From Cryomorphaceae bacterium (GTDB lineage: Bacteria; Bacteroidota; Bacteroidia; Flavobacteriales; ECT2AJA-044), in contig CP059070.1 in assembly GCA_017798125.1 (NCBI GenBank), forward strand, positions 2,756,423-2,820,422: a stretch of DNA of 64,000 nt, read 5' to 3'. The position numbers and the translations under genes are program-made. This document shows, in pieces, positions 21,318-28,646 of this stretch; within the stretch, counting starts at the first letter, position 1; every line of letters begins with the position of its first letter. The notes beneath the pieces were generated by a model that was not told the DNA's origin, searched no databases, and was given only the letters and a program-made list of their open reading frames with translations.

Positions 21318-22328
21318 TTAGCCTCGGTAGGTCTCTGCCCATTCAAGGTATTTAGCCTCTTTCATGGTCCAGCGCTTCCAGAGCGAAAAGGCAACGCCGG
21401 TGCCATAACCGTACATTTGAATGGCCGTTGTGACGAGTGACAGCAGGCCTACGACAATGGATCTGTTTTTCACCGTAGCATCTAGGAATACGAGTAAAAA
21501 GTAGATCAGGTAAGATCCTAACATCCAGGGCTCACTTATAATTGCGCCGAGTACCGCCAATACGAATCCGGCCGTGAAGGCCGTAGGAATCAAAAAGAAA
21601 GGCTTAAACGTATCGGGATACATCGTGGAAATAACGATGCGCACAAAGCCGAAGCGATATACCTGACGTTTGTACTGACTCAAGCTCGTTCTTCTCTTGT
21701 GGTACACAAAAGCCTCTGAGATAAGGGCCGTCTGGAAACCACCTTTGATGATTTCAATGGCCAAGATCATGTCTTCGCCCGGGTGAAGTCGAGTATCGGG
21801 AAAACCACCCATCTGCTCGTACACTTTGCGCGAAAACCCGAGATTAAAGGATCGAGGATGAAACTTATCCACCTGTTTTTTTCCTCCGCGAATCCCACCA
21901 GTAGTGAGAAAGCTGGTCAGACTATAGCTGATGGATTTTTGTAGTGTATTAAAGCTCTTATCGGCCATGTCTGGCCCTCCAAAAGCCTGTACATCAGGAT
22001 GCTCCGTAAGATAGCGTCGTACCTCCGCCACATAATGTGAGGGAAGAATGCAGTCGGAATCAACAAAGAGAAAATAATCTCCCGAAGCGCGTTCGATACC
22101 GTAGTTTCGGGCGATGGACGGACCGGCGTTTTCCTTGTAGAAGTAGTGGATGTCCAGGTCATCGCTGTATTTTTCGACGACGTGCTTGCTGTCGGAATCG
22201 CTTCCGTCCTCCACCAGAATTAATTCGAAATCAGGATCGGTCTGGGTCTTTAAACTGGAAAGAAGTTCCTCGACCTCATCCGGTCGGTTGTATACCGGAA
22301 CAATAAATGAAAGCCTCAAAGTACTCAT
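21318..22328 (-). CDS. Family 2 glycosyltransferase, membrane-associated
   Basis: 336 aa from ATG 22328. The open frame runs 45 codons further upstream into the previous gene, but MSTLRLSFIVPVYNRPDEV is the normal GT2 start, and it lies 2 nt after that gene's stop. The GT-A fold has LVEDGSDSDS (nucleotide site), DYFLFVDSDCIL (DxD, metal binding) and a later HPGEDMILA (ED catalytic region). Hydrophobic segments near the C-terminus suggest membrane association. Probably adds a sugar to a lipid-linked or surface glycan; donor unknown. Co-transcribed with the second GT2 gene and DUF4199. Confidence 0.88.
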   Translation of the reverse strand: MSTLRLSFIVPVYNRPDEVEELLSSLKTQTDPDFELILVEDGSDSDSKHVVEKYSDDLDIHYFYKENAGPSIARNYGIERASGDYFLFVDSDCILPSHYVAEVRRYLTEHPDVQAFGGPDMADKSFNTLQKSISYSLTSFLTTGGIRGGKKQVDKFHPRSFNLGFSRKVYEQMGGFPDTRLHPGEDMILAIEIIKGGFQTALISEAFVYHKRRTSLSQYKRQVYRFGFVRIVISTMYPDTFKPFFLIPTAFTAGFVLAVLGAIISEPWMLGSYLIYFLLVFLDATVKNRSIVVGLLSLVTTAIQMYGYGTGVAFSLWKRWTMKEAKYLEWAETYRG

Positions 22329-22330
22329 GG

Positions 22331-23284
22331 CTACCAGCCGAGCTTTTGCCCAATGTTGTACTGACTGCGCTCTCTGTTGTTCTGATGCACCATCTCGGCA
22401 ATGAAGCCCGCCAGAAACAGAAGTGTTCCAAGAATCATGGTCGTCAACGCAATGAAAAACCAAGGGTTATCGGTCACCAATCCCGGTTTTAGTCCGGCAT
22501 TAAGTGCCCATAATTTATACCCTCCAATCCAGCCGGAAGCCACAAATCCTATGAAGAACATGATGCTTCCCAAGAGCCCAAAGAAGTGCATTGGACGCTT
22601 TCCAAAGCGCGAAACGAAATACAGCGATAGTAGATCCAAGTAGCCATTGACAAAGCGGTCCAGGCCGAACTTGGTTCTGCCATACTTCCGCTCTTGGTGG
22701 TGAACGACCTTCTCTGTAATCTTCGCAAAACCAGCGTTCTTCGCTAAAAAAGGAATATAGCGGTGCATTTCCCCGTAGACCTCGACATTCTTGACCACAT
22801 CATTTCGATAGCTCTTAAGTCCACAATTGAAATCGTGGAGTTGAATGCCACTGATTCGACGTGTCGCCCAATTAAAGAGCTTCGTTGGAATGGTCTTGCT
22901 GATGGGGTCCTTGCGCTTTTTCTTCCAACCACTCACAAGGTCGTATCCGTCCTCAGTGATCATGCGCATCAATTCCGGAATCTCGTCAGGACTATCCTGT
23001 AAATCGGCGTCCATCGTAATAACGACTCCGCCTTCAGCCATGCCAAAGCCTTCATTCAAGGCTGCGGACTTTCCGTAGTTTCGGCGAAACTTGATTCCTT
23101 TTACACCAGGAAATTCGGAGCGCAATTCCTCAATTACGGCCCAGGAATTATCGGTTGATCCATCATCCACAAAAATGACTTCATAAGTGACGCCATGTTC
23201 AACGCAAACGCGGTCAATCCAGGCCGTCAATTCGGGCAAGGATTCCGCCTCATTCAATAAGGGAACAACAATGGATAAGTCCAA
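22331..23284 (-). CDS. Polyprenyl-phosphate glycosyltransferase (GT2, GtrB/DPM-like)
   Basis: 317 aa. The N-terminal GT2 domain has SIVVPLLNEAESLP, VIFVDDGSTDNSW and ITMDADLQDSPDEIP (DxD). Two transmembrane segments at about 232-256 and 270-297 match the GtrB/ArnC type, which transfers a sugar from a nucleotide donor to undecaprenyl or dolichyl-like phosphate at the inner membrane. It is followed 2 nt later by another GT2 and preceded 11 bp away by DUF4199, a frequent flavobacterial arrangement. ATG 23284 is the natural start. Confidence 0.9.
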   Translation of the reverse strand: MDLSIVVPLLNEAESLPELTAWIDRVCVEHGVTYEVIFVDDGSTDNSWAVIEELRSEFPGVKGIKFRRNYGKSAALNEGFGMAEGGVVITMDADLQDSPDEIPELMRMITEDGYDLVSGWKKKRKDPISKTIPTKLFNWATRRISGIQLHDFNCGLKSYRNDVVKNVEVYGEMHRYIPFLAKNAGFAKITEKVVHHQERKYGRTKFGLDRFVNGYLDLLSLYFVSRFGKRPMHFFGLLGSIMFFIGFVASGWIGGYKLWALNAGLKPGLVTDNPWFFIALTTMILGTLLFLAGFIAEMVHQNNRERSQYNIGQKLGW

Positions 23285-23295
23285 TCGAGTGTTTT

Positions 23296-23862
23296 TTAGT
23301 CTTCGCTACCTTCAGTAGTACCAGCATCCATGAATTCAGGTGCCTTTTTCTTGGTAAAGGCCGCGATAATTAATGCCAATACCCCGTAAAATATAAGGGC
23401 CATACCGAAACCTTTAATCTGGTTGCCAAAGCTGAATTGACCACCCTTTGACTCCATGGTTTCGATTTGTTGAGTAATCGTCTCTTCAGGAGCGCCCATA
23501 CGCTCCATCATGCCAACAGTACTTTCCAAAATAGCTTGGTTCAATTCCTCGGCAAACCCAGGGTCGATGACGTTGAACATGAGAATATTAAATACCGTAC
23601 TGATCAATCCCGCCAAAAAGAGGATGAGGAAACTGACGGTAAAGGCATCTTTAAACGACATGAATCCGTCTTGCGTTCCTTTGTACTTGTTCGTTCCTAC
23701 AACGGTAATCACAATTCCGACTGCGGCAATGGCCAATCCAATATACCAGGTCGTAAACAGGCTGGTTGAACCGGTAATGTAACCGATTAACGTATACAGA
23801 ATTCCAATACCAGCACTAATGAGTGCATAATTAATGGCGATCTTTTTCATGTCTTGATTCAT
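23296..23862 (-). CDS. DUF4199 membrane protein
   Basis: 188 aa with four predicted transmembrane helices (about 8-29, 36-55, 72-95 and 155-178) and an acidic soluble loop rich in Glu, Met and Gln between helices 3 and 4. The pattern fits DUF4199, a Bacteroidota family of unknown function usually beside a GT2 gene. It heads the GT operon, with a perfect -7 box (TATATTTG) 25 bp upstream of the ATG. Its promoter faces away from the SRP RNA promoter, with 14 bp between the two boxes. Confidence 0.82.
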   Translation of the reverse strand: MNQDMKKIAINYALISAGIGILYTLIGYITGSTSLFTTWYIGLAIAAVGIVITVVGTNKYKGTQDGFMSFKDAFTVSFLILFLAGLISTVFNILMFNVIDPGFAEELNQAILESTVGMMERMGAPEETITQQIETMESKGGQFSFGNQIKGFGMALIFYGVLALIIAAFTKKKAPEFMDAGTTEGSED

Positions 23863-23886
23863 GGTCGGGAGGTTTGTTTAGTAGGG

Positions 23887-23894
23887 CAAATATA
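23887..23894 (-). promoter_or_regulatory. -7 box of the DUF4199-glycosyltransferase operon
   Basis: TATATTTG on the minus strand (consensus TAnnTTTG). Predicted start near 23880 and a leader of about 18 nt. It is divergent from the ffs promoter at 23909-23916. Confidence 0.7.
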
Positions 23895-23908
23895 ACCAAC
23901 TATTTCCG

Positions 23909-23916
23909 TACCTTTG
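23909..23916 (+). promoter_or_regulatory. -7 box of the SRP RNA gene
   Basis: TACCTTTG is a perfect TAnnTTTG. It ends 9 bp before the first base of the RNA stem at 23926, as expected for a stable RNA start. Confidence 0.75.
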
Positions 23917-23925
23917 CGCCCTTAA

Positions 23926-24023
23926 GGGGCAAGTCTCGTACGGCCAGCTCCCTCTGAATCCCCCAGGACCGGAAGGTAGCAAGGGTAAGAGGTTGTAGCG
24001 GCGCGATGCGAGTAGCTTGCTCC
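23926..24023 (+). ncRNA. ffs: Bacterial small signal recognition particle RNA (4.5S type)
   Basis: A hairpin RNA of about 98 nt. The 5' end GGGGCAAG pairs with the 3' end CTTGCTCC, and TCG pairs with CGA next to it. The apical part has the conserved SRP domain IV sequence: CAGGACCGGAAGGTAGCAAGGG, split as GGACCGGAAGG (the GGAA tetraloop) plus AGCAAGGG, which binds Ffh. It guides ribosomes making membrane and secreted proteins to the Sec translocon. A run of seven Ts directly after the 3' end acts as terminator. The ends are inferred from pairing and could shift by a few bases. Confidence 0.93.
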
Positions 24024-24030
24024 TTTTTTT
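24024..24030 (+). terminator. T-tract ending the SRP RNA
   Basis: TTTTTTT immediately follows the long closing stem of ffs, so the RNA's own hairpin serves as the terminator stem. Confidence 0.7.
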
Positions 24031-24032
24031 AT

Positions 24033-24040
24033 TAGCTTCG
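24033..24040 (+). promoter_or_regulatory. Weak -7-like box before the 24.05 kb membrane gene
   Basis: TAGCTTCG differs from TAnnTTTG by one base and lies 7 nt before ATG 24048. The same TTCG variant occurs before the M16 protease and marR genes. The gene sits just after the ffs terminator and so needs its own promoter. Confidence 0.4.
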
Positions 24041-24047
24041 AAAAGCC

Positions 24048-24692
24048 ATGTCCAACGTACCCGAAATAACCCTATTCGGCACCTTGATTCAAGAGCCTAC
24101 TACAGTCCTTACGGATTGGCTCATCACGCTTTTCACCTGGAGCTTTGCCCTTCGATTGAACCGCAAGGGAGGAAAGCTCAACAGGATGTACGCCCTCTTT
24201 TTCATTTTCATGGGCCTCTCCACTTTTGCCGGAGGCATTGCTCACGCGTTTAATTACGAATTTGGTCGTTCTTTTCATCGGTTCCCATGGGCACTCAATG
24301 CTATTGCTATCTGGCTCTTTATGCTGGCCTCAAATATGTACTTCCGCGATCGGGGTATTAATCGAGTGTGGGAATGGACTCCTCACCTCTTTTTGGCCGC
24401 TTTTTTAACGTCCATTTTTACGACGTTAAATTTTGCTGTAGTTGGGATTTTCACCGCCGTCGGCATATTGGGATATGTACTTCCCCTGCATCTAAAACAC
24501 AACCGTCCCTCGGCGGGCAAACGCGAGTTTTTCCTCGGACTGGGCTTTTTGATCGCATCCGCCCTGGTCGCCGCACTCAAGTTGGCTCCATCCCCATGGT
24601 TCAACCACAACGATATTGGCCATCTTCTGATGATTGCCGCTTTACATCAATTCTATTTACGAGCAAAAATTCAAGCAGCAGATGCGCCTTGA
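24048..24692 (+). CDS. Multi-pass membrane protein of unknown function with clustered His/Asp
   Basis: 214 aa with about seven hydrophobic segments. Candidate polar residues inside or beside the helices are Ser58, His66 (GGIAHAF), His77, His187, Asp189, His192 (HNDIGH) and His200. Paired His and Asp in the second and last helices of a seven-helix protein recall CREST-type membrane hydrolases (alkaline ceramidase, hemolysin III/PAQR). The spacing is not a clear match, so this is only a suggestion. It stands alone between ffs and the aldolase gene, with its own weak promoter and a 36-bp gap downstream. Reading frame and topology are convincing; function is not known. Confidence 0.75.
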   Translation: MSNVPEITLFGTLIQEPTTVLTDWLITLFTWSFALRLNRKGGKLNRMYALFFIFMGLSTFAGGIAHAFNYEFGRSFHRFPWALNAIAIWLFMLASNMYFRDRGINRVWEWTPHLFLAAFLTSIFTTLNFAVVGIFTAVGILGYVLPLHLKHNRPSAGKREFFLGLGFLIASALVAALKLAPSPWFNHNDIGHLLMIAALHQFYLRAKIQAADAP

Positions 24693-24697
24693 GTTTC

Positions 24698-24705
24698 TAT
24701 CTTTG
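24698..24705 (+). promoter_or_regulatory. -7 box of the aldolase/transaldolase gene
   Basis: TATCTTTG (perfect TAnnTTTG) 23 bp before ATG 24729. Predicted start near 24712, giving a leader of about 17 nt. Confidence 0.65.
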
Positions 24706-24728
24706 CATCAATACTTAAAACCCCATTC

Positions 24729-25385
24729 ATGAAGTTCTTCATCGACACCGCAAATCTCGACCAAATCCGTGAAGCTCAGGACCTCGGAATTCTGGACGGC
24801 GTAACCACTAATCCATCTTTGATGGCCAAGGAGGGTATTACTGGTCAGGACAACATCATCCAACACTATGTTGATATTTGCGACATCGTTGATGGAGACG
24901 TCAGTGCCGAAGTTGTGGCCACGGACTTTGATGGAATCGTACGTGAAGGAGAAGCCCTAGCAGCACTGCATGATCAAATTGTTGTTAAAGTGCCCATGAT
25001 TCGTGAAGGTGTTAAAGCCATTAAGCACTTTTCAGACAACGGAATTAAAACCAACTGCACTCTAATTTTCAGCGCCTCACAAGCCTTGTTGGCCGCAAAA
25101 GCAGGTGCATCCTATGTAAGTCCATTCTTGGGACGCTTGGACGACATCAGCAATGATGGACTTCAATTGATCGAAGAAATCCGCATCATTTTTGACAACT
25201 ACGGCTACGAAACGGAAATATTGGCCGCAAGTATTCGTCATCCGCTACACATCAAAGATTGCGCGATGATTGGAGCGGACGTGATTACTTCTCCTTTGAG
25301 CGCAATTGCCGCCTTGTTCAAGCACCCACTGACAGACATTGGGCTCGAAAAATTCTTGGCAGACCACGCCAAAGGGAATTCGTAA
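24729..25385 (+). CDS. fsa: Fructose-6-phosphate aldolase / small transaldolase
   Basis: 218 aa, the size of the short transaldolase (TalC/Fsa) subfamily and not the 310-330 aa TalB type. [16 protein letters not shown] and [11 protein letters not shown] are signatures. The Schiff-base lysine is Lys87 in VVKVPM, and the SPFLGRLDD block is intact. Members either interconvert pentose-phosphate sugars as transaldolases or split fructose-6-phosphate; in Bacteroidota they usually serve as transaldolase. Sequence alone does not decide. A small lipoprotein gene follows 5 bp downstream, probably co-transcribed. Confidence 0.92.
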   Translation: MKFFIDTANLDQIREAQDLGILDGVTTNPSLMAKEGITGQDNIIQHYVDICDIVDGDVSAEVVATDFDGIVREGEALAALHDQIVVKVPMIREGVKAIKHFSDNGIKTNCTLIFSASQALLAAKAGASYVSPFLGRLDDISNDGLQLIEEIRIIFDNYGYETEILAASIRHPLHIKDCAMIGADVITSPLSAIAALFKHPLTDIGLEKFLADHAKGNS

Positions 25386-25390
25386 AAAGC

Positions 25391-25768
25391 ATGTTACGCT
25401 CTTTCTTCATTGGCCTCCTCCTTCTTCTGGTTTTGTCGGGGTGTGGGAATGAAGAGCAGTCCGCGGCATCCACCGAAGAACAAATCGAAATCCTAGCCTT
25501 TGACTCGGAGCTCTGGAGCACTTGGGAAAAGGGTCAATACCCCTACCGTCCGTCTATGCTTGACGCTGTGATGGAAATGGACAGTCTACGATATCTGAAG
25601 GAGACAGAAATCACTGAGGTCTTGGGGCAACCTGATCGTCAAACGGAAGGACATCTATACTACCGTATTTCCGATACTAAGTTGGTCACTTGGACCTTAC
25701 ATGCCCAAACTCTTGTGATCGTTCTTGAAGGGGATACCGGTAGGCACAAGATGCTCATTCACGAGTAA
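25391..25768 (+). CDS. Small lipoprotein of unknown function
   Basis: 125 aa from ATG 25391, five bases after the aldolase stop. The frame stays open 44 codons upstream inside the aldolase gene, but MLRSFFIGLLLLLVLSGC is an obvious lipoprotein signal (lipidated Cys18), so the short form is right. The mature part is acidic, with 'LKETEITEVLGQPDRQTEGHLYYRI' recalling SmpA/BamE-like folds that carry an 'LGxPd' turn. That similarity is weak. It should be anchored in the inner or outer membrane facing the periplasm. Confidence 0.75.
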   Translation: MLRSFFIGLLLLLVLSGCGNEEQSAASTEEQIEILAFDSELWSTWEKGQYPYRPSMLDAVMEMDSLRYLKETEITEVLGQPDRQTEGHLYYRISDTKLVTWTLHAQTLVIVLEGDTGRHKMLIHE

Positions 25769-25808
25769 GGCAGTTTTCGTTTCTCCTCAAAATGAACTAG
25801 CTTAAGGA

Positions 25809-25838
25809 GTCCGTTCGCATTCCGCGAAGGAAGCGGAC
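25809..25838 (+). other. Compact two-stem hairpin before the YrdC/Sua5 gene
   Basis: GTCCG (25809-25813) pairs with CGGAC (25834-25838), enclosing TTCGC-ATTCC-GCGAA (25814-25828), with GGAAG as an unpaired bulge. No T run follows. It lies between the lipoprotein stop and ATG 25860, so it could be a transcript end signal or a leader structure. Confidence 0.35.
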
Positions 25839-25859
25839 ATCCCTAACCCACATCTTGCC

Positions 25860-26483
25860 ATGTCAGAACTCCTCAAGATCTACCCGGAGAATCCACACGA
25901 CAGCGCCATTAACAAAGTAGTCGATGCACTTCGCAGAGGCGGCATTGTCATTGTTCCGACGGATTCGGTATACGCTTTCGCGTGTGACTTAAGTCAAACC
26001 AAGGCCATGGAAAAACTTGCTCAACTGAAGGGCACGCGTCTAGAAGAGGCGAATTTTTCCATCGTTTTCAATGACTTGACCATGCTTTCCGATTATACTC
26101 GGCCCATCCCTACTTCGGTCTTCAAGCTATTGAAACGCACCCTGCCAGGACCGTATACGTACATCATGAACGCCACAAATAAGATCCCCAAGCTCTTCCA
26201 TCACAAAAAGAAGACCGTCGGGATTCGTATTCCGGATAACGGAGTACCATTGGCCATTGTACAAGCTCTTGGCAATCCAATCGCAGTAAGTTCCATTCAC
26301 GATCCCGACAATGTGGTGGAATACACAACTGATCCAGAATTGATTCACGAGCGCTATGCGCGTATGGTTGAGATTACCATTAATGGAGGTATTGGGGACA
26401 ATGAGCCCTCAACCATCATTGACTGCACCGGAAATGAACCGACCCTCATCCGGGAAGGAAAAGGGTCGGTTGCTGAGTTGTAA
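25860..26483 (+). CDS. YrdC/Sua5/YciO-family threonylcarbamoyl-AMP synthase-like protein
   Basis: 207 aa, one YrdC-like domain over nearly the full length. Family segments are GGIVIVPTDSVYAFACDL (nucleotide pocket), LKRTLPGPYTYIM, KKTVGIRIPDN and AVSSIHDP. TsaC/Sua5 makes threonylcarbamoyl-AMP from threonine, bicarbonate and ATP for t6A37 in tRNA. The usual 'KxR...KP' signature is changed to KGTRLEEANFS, and there is no C-terminal Sua5 domain. This looks closer to the YciO branch, whose activity is less certain. Convergent with the next gene, with 35 bp between stops. Confidence 0.85.
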   Translation: MSELLKIYPENPHDSAINKVVDALRRGGIVIVPTDSVYAFACDLSQTKAMEKLAQLKGTRLEEANFSIVFNDLTMLSDYTRPIPTSVFKLLKRTLPGPYTYIMNATNKIPKLFHHKKKTVGIRIPDNGVPLAIVQALGNPIAVSSIHDPDNVVEYTTDPELIHERYARMVEITINGGIGDNEPSTIIDCTGNEPTLIREGKGSVAEL

Positions 26484-26518
26484 GCTTAGTTGGTCCTTAT
26501 TCGACCTCTTTCCCGCTT

Positions 26519-27457
26519 TTATCGCCAGGAAATATTGAAGTCGCTGTGCTGAACGGACGTCCTGATGATCGGCGCCGCCTCATCATTGACCGTAATTCGG
26601 TATTCCTCGCTATTGAATCCTGTTTCTTTCTCTTGGATCTTCATTCCTGAAGCCCCATCCACGTCGGAGAAGCTCGCTTTAATTTCCATCCGCATGCGGG
26701 CTTGTTCATTTATGCTGAGCTCAAAATCAGAGAAGTCAACATCAAGGTCCATGGCATCCCATTCAACGCCCGCTACATCGAGGTTGAAATCACTGTGCTG
26801 CACCCGAAGGTCTCCAATCATCTTTTCGACGCGCTCAATCTCCACATCACTGAATTTCACATCCAACTCTAAGGCTTTGATGTTCTCGGCAATGAAATCA
26901 CTGTGTTGAATTTCTGCATTGAGACCGTTGATGTTCTTGGCAAAACCGTCGCCAAAAGCCAACTCGATTTCATTCTGCTCATGACTCCATCCCGATACAC
27001 GGAAGTCCCCATGCTGCACATCGAGTCGTGTTGGACCGTAGCGATCCTCTACGAATACATCTCCAAAGGAATTGCGGATTTCGACTTGAGTAGATTGCGG
27101 TACACGCACTTCATAGTCGATCGAGAATTTCTCGATTTTATTTCCGCAGTTGCAGTCGTTCTTCGTCTCGGCAACAACTCGATCGCCATTGACTGAGAAT
27201 TTCACATCCATCTTTTCGAAGGCTTCGTTCACTGCGCGATCTGATTTTCCTTCAACGGTAATCTTCACTTCGATTTCGATTGAATTTCCCGGGTAATCGG
27301 TCAACTGAACATCACCAAAGCTATTTCGAATAAAGAGCTCTCCACTGGAACCCACGTCAAAGGATTTCTCGATGGTCCGCTCCAGGTACTGTGCCCATAG
27401 AAAGGTAGGCATCAGAGCTAGAGCGAGAAGTAGTGTTGTGTGTTTAAGCGTTTTCAT
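26519..27457 (-). CDS. Secreted beta-repeat protein (DUF4097-like) of the sigma-factor operon
   Basis: 312 aa. A signal peptide (about 1-23, cut near WAQ) is followed by a beta-rich body with recurring turn motifs: SFGDV (46-50, 130-134), QHGDF (148-152), QHSDF (184-188, 220-224, 303-307), KFSDV (201-205), DFSDF (241-245) and SFSDV (263-267). From residue 130 on the spacing is mostly 15-22 residues, as in a beta-helix with one turn per repeat. This fits the DUF4097/DUF2807-type putative adhesin fold often encoded beside ECF sigma factors. It overlaps the putative anti-sigma gene by 14 bp, so it is part of the same signalling operon, perhaps as the sensed or regulated surface protein. Confidence 0.8.
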   Translation of the reverse strand: MKTLKHTTLLLALALMPTFLWAQYLERTIEKSFDVGSSGELFIRNSFGDVQLTDYPGNSIEIEVKITVEGKSDRAVNEAFEKMDVKFSVNGDRVVAETKNDCNCGNKIEKFSIDYEVRVPQSTQVEIRNSFGDVFVEDRYGPTRLDVQHGDFRVSGWSHEQNEIELAFGDGFAKNINGLNAEIQHSDFIAENIKALELDVKFSDVEIERVEKMIGDLRVQHSDFNLDVAGVEWDAMDLDVDFSDFELSINEQARMRMEIKASFSDVDGASGMKIQEKETGFNSEEYRITVNDEAAPIIRTSVQHSDFNISWR

Positions 27458-28031
27458 TTCCGTAGTTTTTCTGTTCGTTCAAGGTTTGGAGTTGGTTGGT
27501 CAGTGCTTCCAGCACATCAATGCGATCACGATAATTTTCGATCATAGCATTGATTACGCGTTCGTCACTGTAGTTTCGAGCCAAGGCCTTGGCCAGCTCT
27601 TCATAGGCTTCTTCTAATTCGTCCAATTCGGTGAAATAACTCTGCAGGATATAGTCTTCTGCACCTGGCATTTGTTGCACTTCTTCCTTCTTGGCCAAAA
27701 TGGTCCGTCGGTAGTAATCTTCCACTTGAGCCATTTCGCTCGACACCTCCTCGAGGTACATGTTCTGGTCTCCGACAATCTTTTCTTCCACGGGAACCAA
27801 ACTGTAGTTCTGGTAAACGAATACAGCTCCGAAAATCACTACCGCGGCGGCGGCTGTATAGGCGATCTTCATTAGGCCCTGACGGGCCGATGAGCGCGTA
27901 GATTCGTTCTCCTCAGCGGCTTGCTTACCCTGTAACTTTTGTTCGAAGCGGTTGCGGTGCCCGAGAGGTGGGCGGTCCCGATCAAAGGACTCTTGTTGCT
28001 CCCGAATGAAATCTTCTAACTTATCCGACAT
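27444..28031 (-). CDS. Putative anti-sigma factor, single-pass membrane protein
   Basis: 195 aa. The N-terminal about 50 residues are charged (cytoplasmic, 'LEDFIREQQESFDRDRPP', 'HRNRFEQKL'). One transmembrane helix lies at about 55-73 (LMKIAYTAAAAVVIFGAVFVY). The C-terminal part is a glutamate-rich helical periplasmic domain with predicted coiled coil. The layout and an 11-bp overlap with the ECF sigma gene make it the likely anti-sigma factor, though no classical ZAS zinc motif (HxxxCxxC) is present. Codons near 27875-27892 carry a one-base-longer variant of the iterated palindrome. Confidence 0.75.
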   Translation of the reverse strand: MSDKLEDFIREQQESFDRDRPPLGHRNRFEQKLQGKQAAEENESTRSSARQGLMKIAYTAAAAVVIFGAVFVYQNYSLVPVEEKIVGDQNMYLEEVSSEMAQVEDYYRRTILAKKEEVQQMPGAEDYILQSYFTELDELEEAYEELAKALARNYSDERVINAMIENYRDRIDVLEALTNQLQTLNEQKNYGNENA

Positions 28032-28584
28032 GATGACGTTCTGTTAAAATATGCTTCAGTTTGTTTTTTGCTCGTGCAAACTGCGACCGACTCGTTCCTG
28101 GATCAATACACAAGATTTGCGCTATTTCTTCGTGGTCGTAACCTTCAAGTAGGTACAGACTCAATATCATTTTATATCCACCTGGTAGCGCATCAATAGC
28201 TCGATGGACCTGTTCCACCTGATACGTTCCTCGGTCATCTTCAGCTTCGGCTACGGGTTGAAGGATCGTCTCTTCTGTGCTGATCCATTCAATTTCTCTT
28301 TTCTTGATACGATCCAAACACTGATGAACCACAATCTTTTTGAGCCAGGCTCCGAACGTCACTCCTCCTGAGAATTGATCGAGTCGATCAAAGGCCTTCA
28401 TAAAGGCCTCTTGCATGGCATCTTCCGCGTCTGTCTCGTCATTCAGGAGTCGCTTGCAGGTGTTGTACATGGCCCGTGCATATCGGTCGTACAGCTCCAT
28501 CATCGCGCGCTGATCCCCATTGCGACACTGCTCAATCAAGTAATCCTTTGGATCCAAGGGAGGTCTTTTCGGTTCGGTTTTCAT
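28021..28584 (-). CDS. ECF-type sigma-70 family RNA polymerase sigma factor
   Basis: 187 aa. Region 2 (about 20-95) has DETDAEDAMQEAFMKAFDRLDQF, the -10-binding helix pattern, and 'FGAWLKKIVVHQCLDRIKKR'. Region 4 (about 122-180) has LPGGYKMILSLYLLEGYDHEEIAQIL followed by a helix-turn-helix. There is no region 1.1 or 3, as in extracytoplasmic-function sigma factors. It is expected to be held by the membrane protein encoded next to it. ATG 28584 lies directly after the T-tract of a terminator-like hairpin (28594-28626), so expression may depend on read-through. Confidence 0.93.
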   Translation of the reverse strand: MKTEPKRPPLDPKDYLIEQCRNGDQRAMMELYDRYARAMYNTCKRLLNDETDAEDAMQEAFMKAFDRLDQFSGGVTFGAWLKKIVVHQCLDRIKKREIEWISTEETILQPVAEAEDDRGTYQVEQVHRAIDALPGGYKMILSLYLLEGYDHEEIAQILCIDPGTSRSQFARAKNKLKHILTERHHVG

Positions 28585-28626
28585 AATAAAAAGACGAGCG
28601 GCCTTTCCAAGCGTTGCATCGCTCGT
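28585..28626 (-). terminator. Terminator-like hairpin between the nnrD gene and the sigma gene
   Basis: On the minus strand ACGAGCG (28620-28626) pairs with CGCTCGT (28594-28600) across a 19-nt loop, followed by CTTTTTATT (28585-28593), which touches ATG 28584 of the sigma gene. It would terminate transcripts arriving from the gene ending at 28647, or act as an attenuator for the sigma operon. Confidence 0.65.
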
Positions 28627-28646
28627 GATAATTTTTCAAAAAAAAG

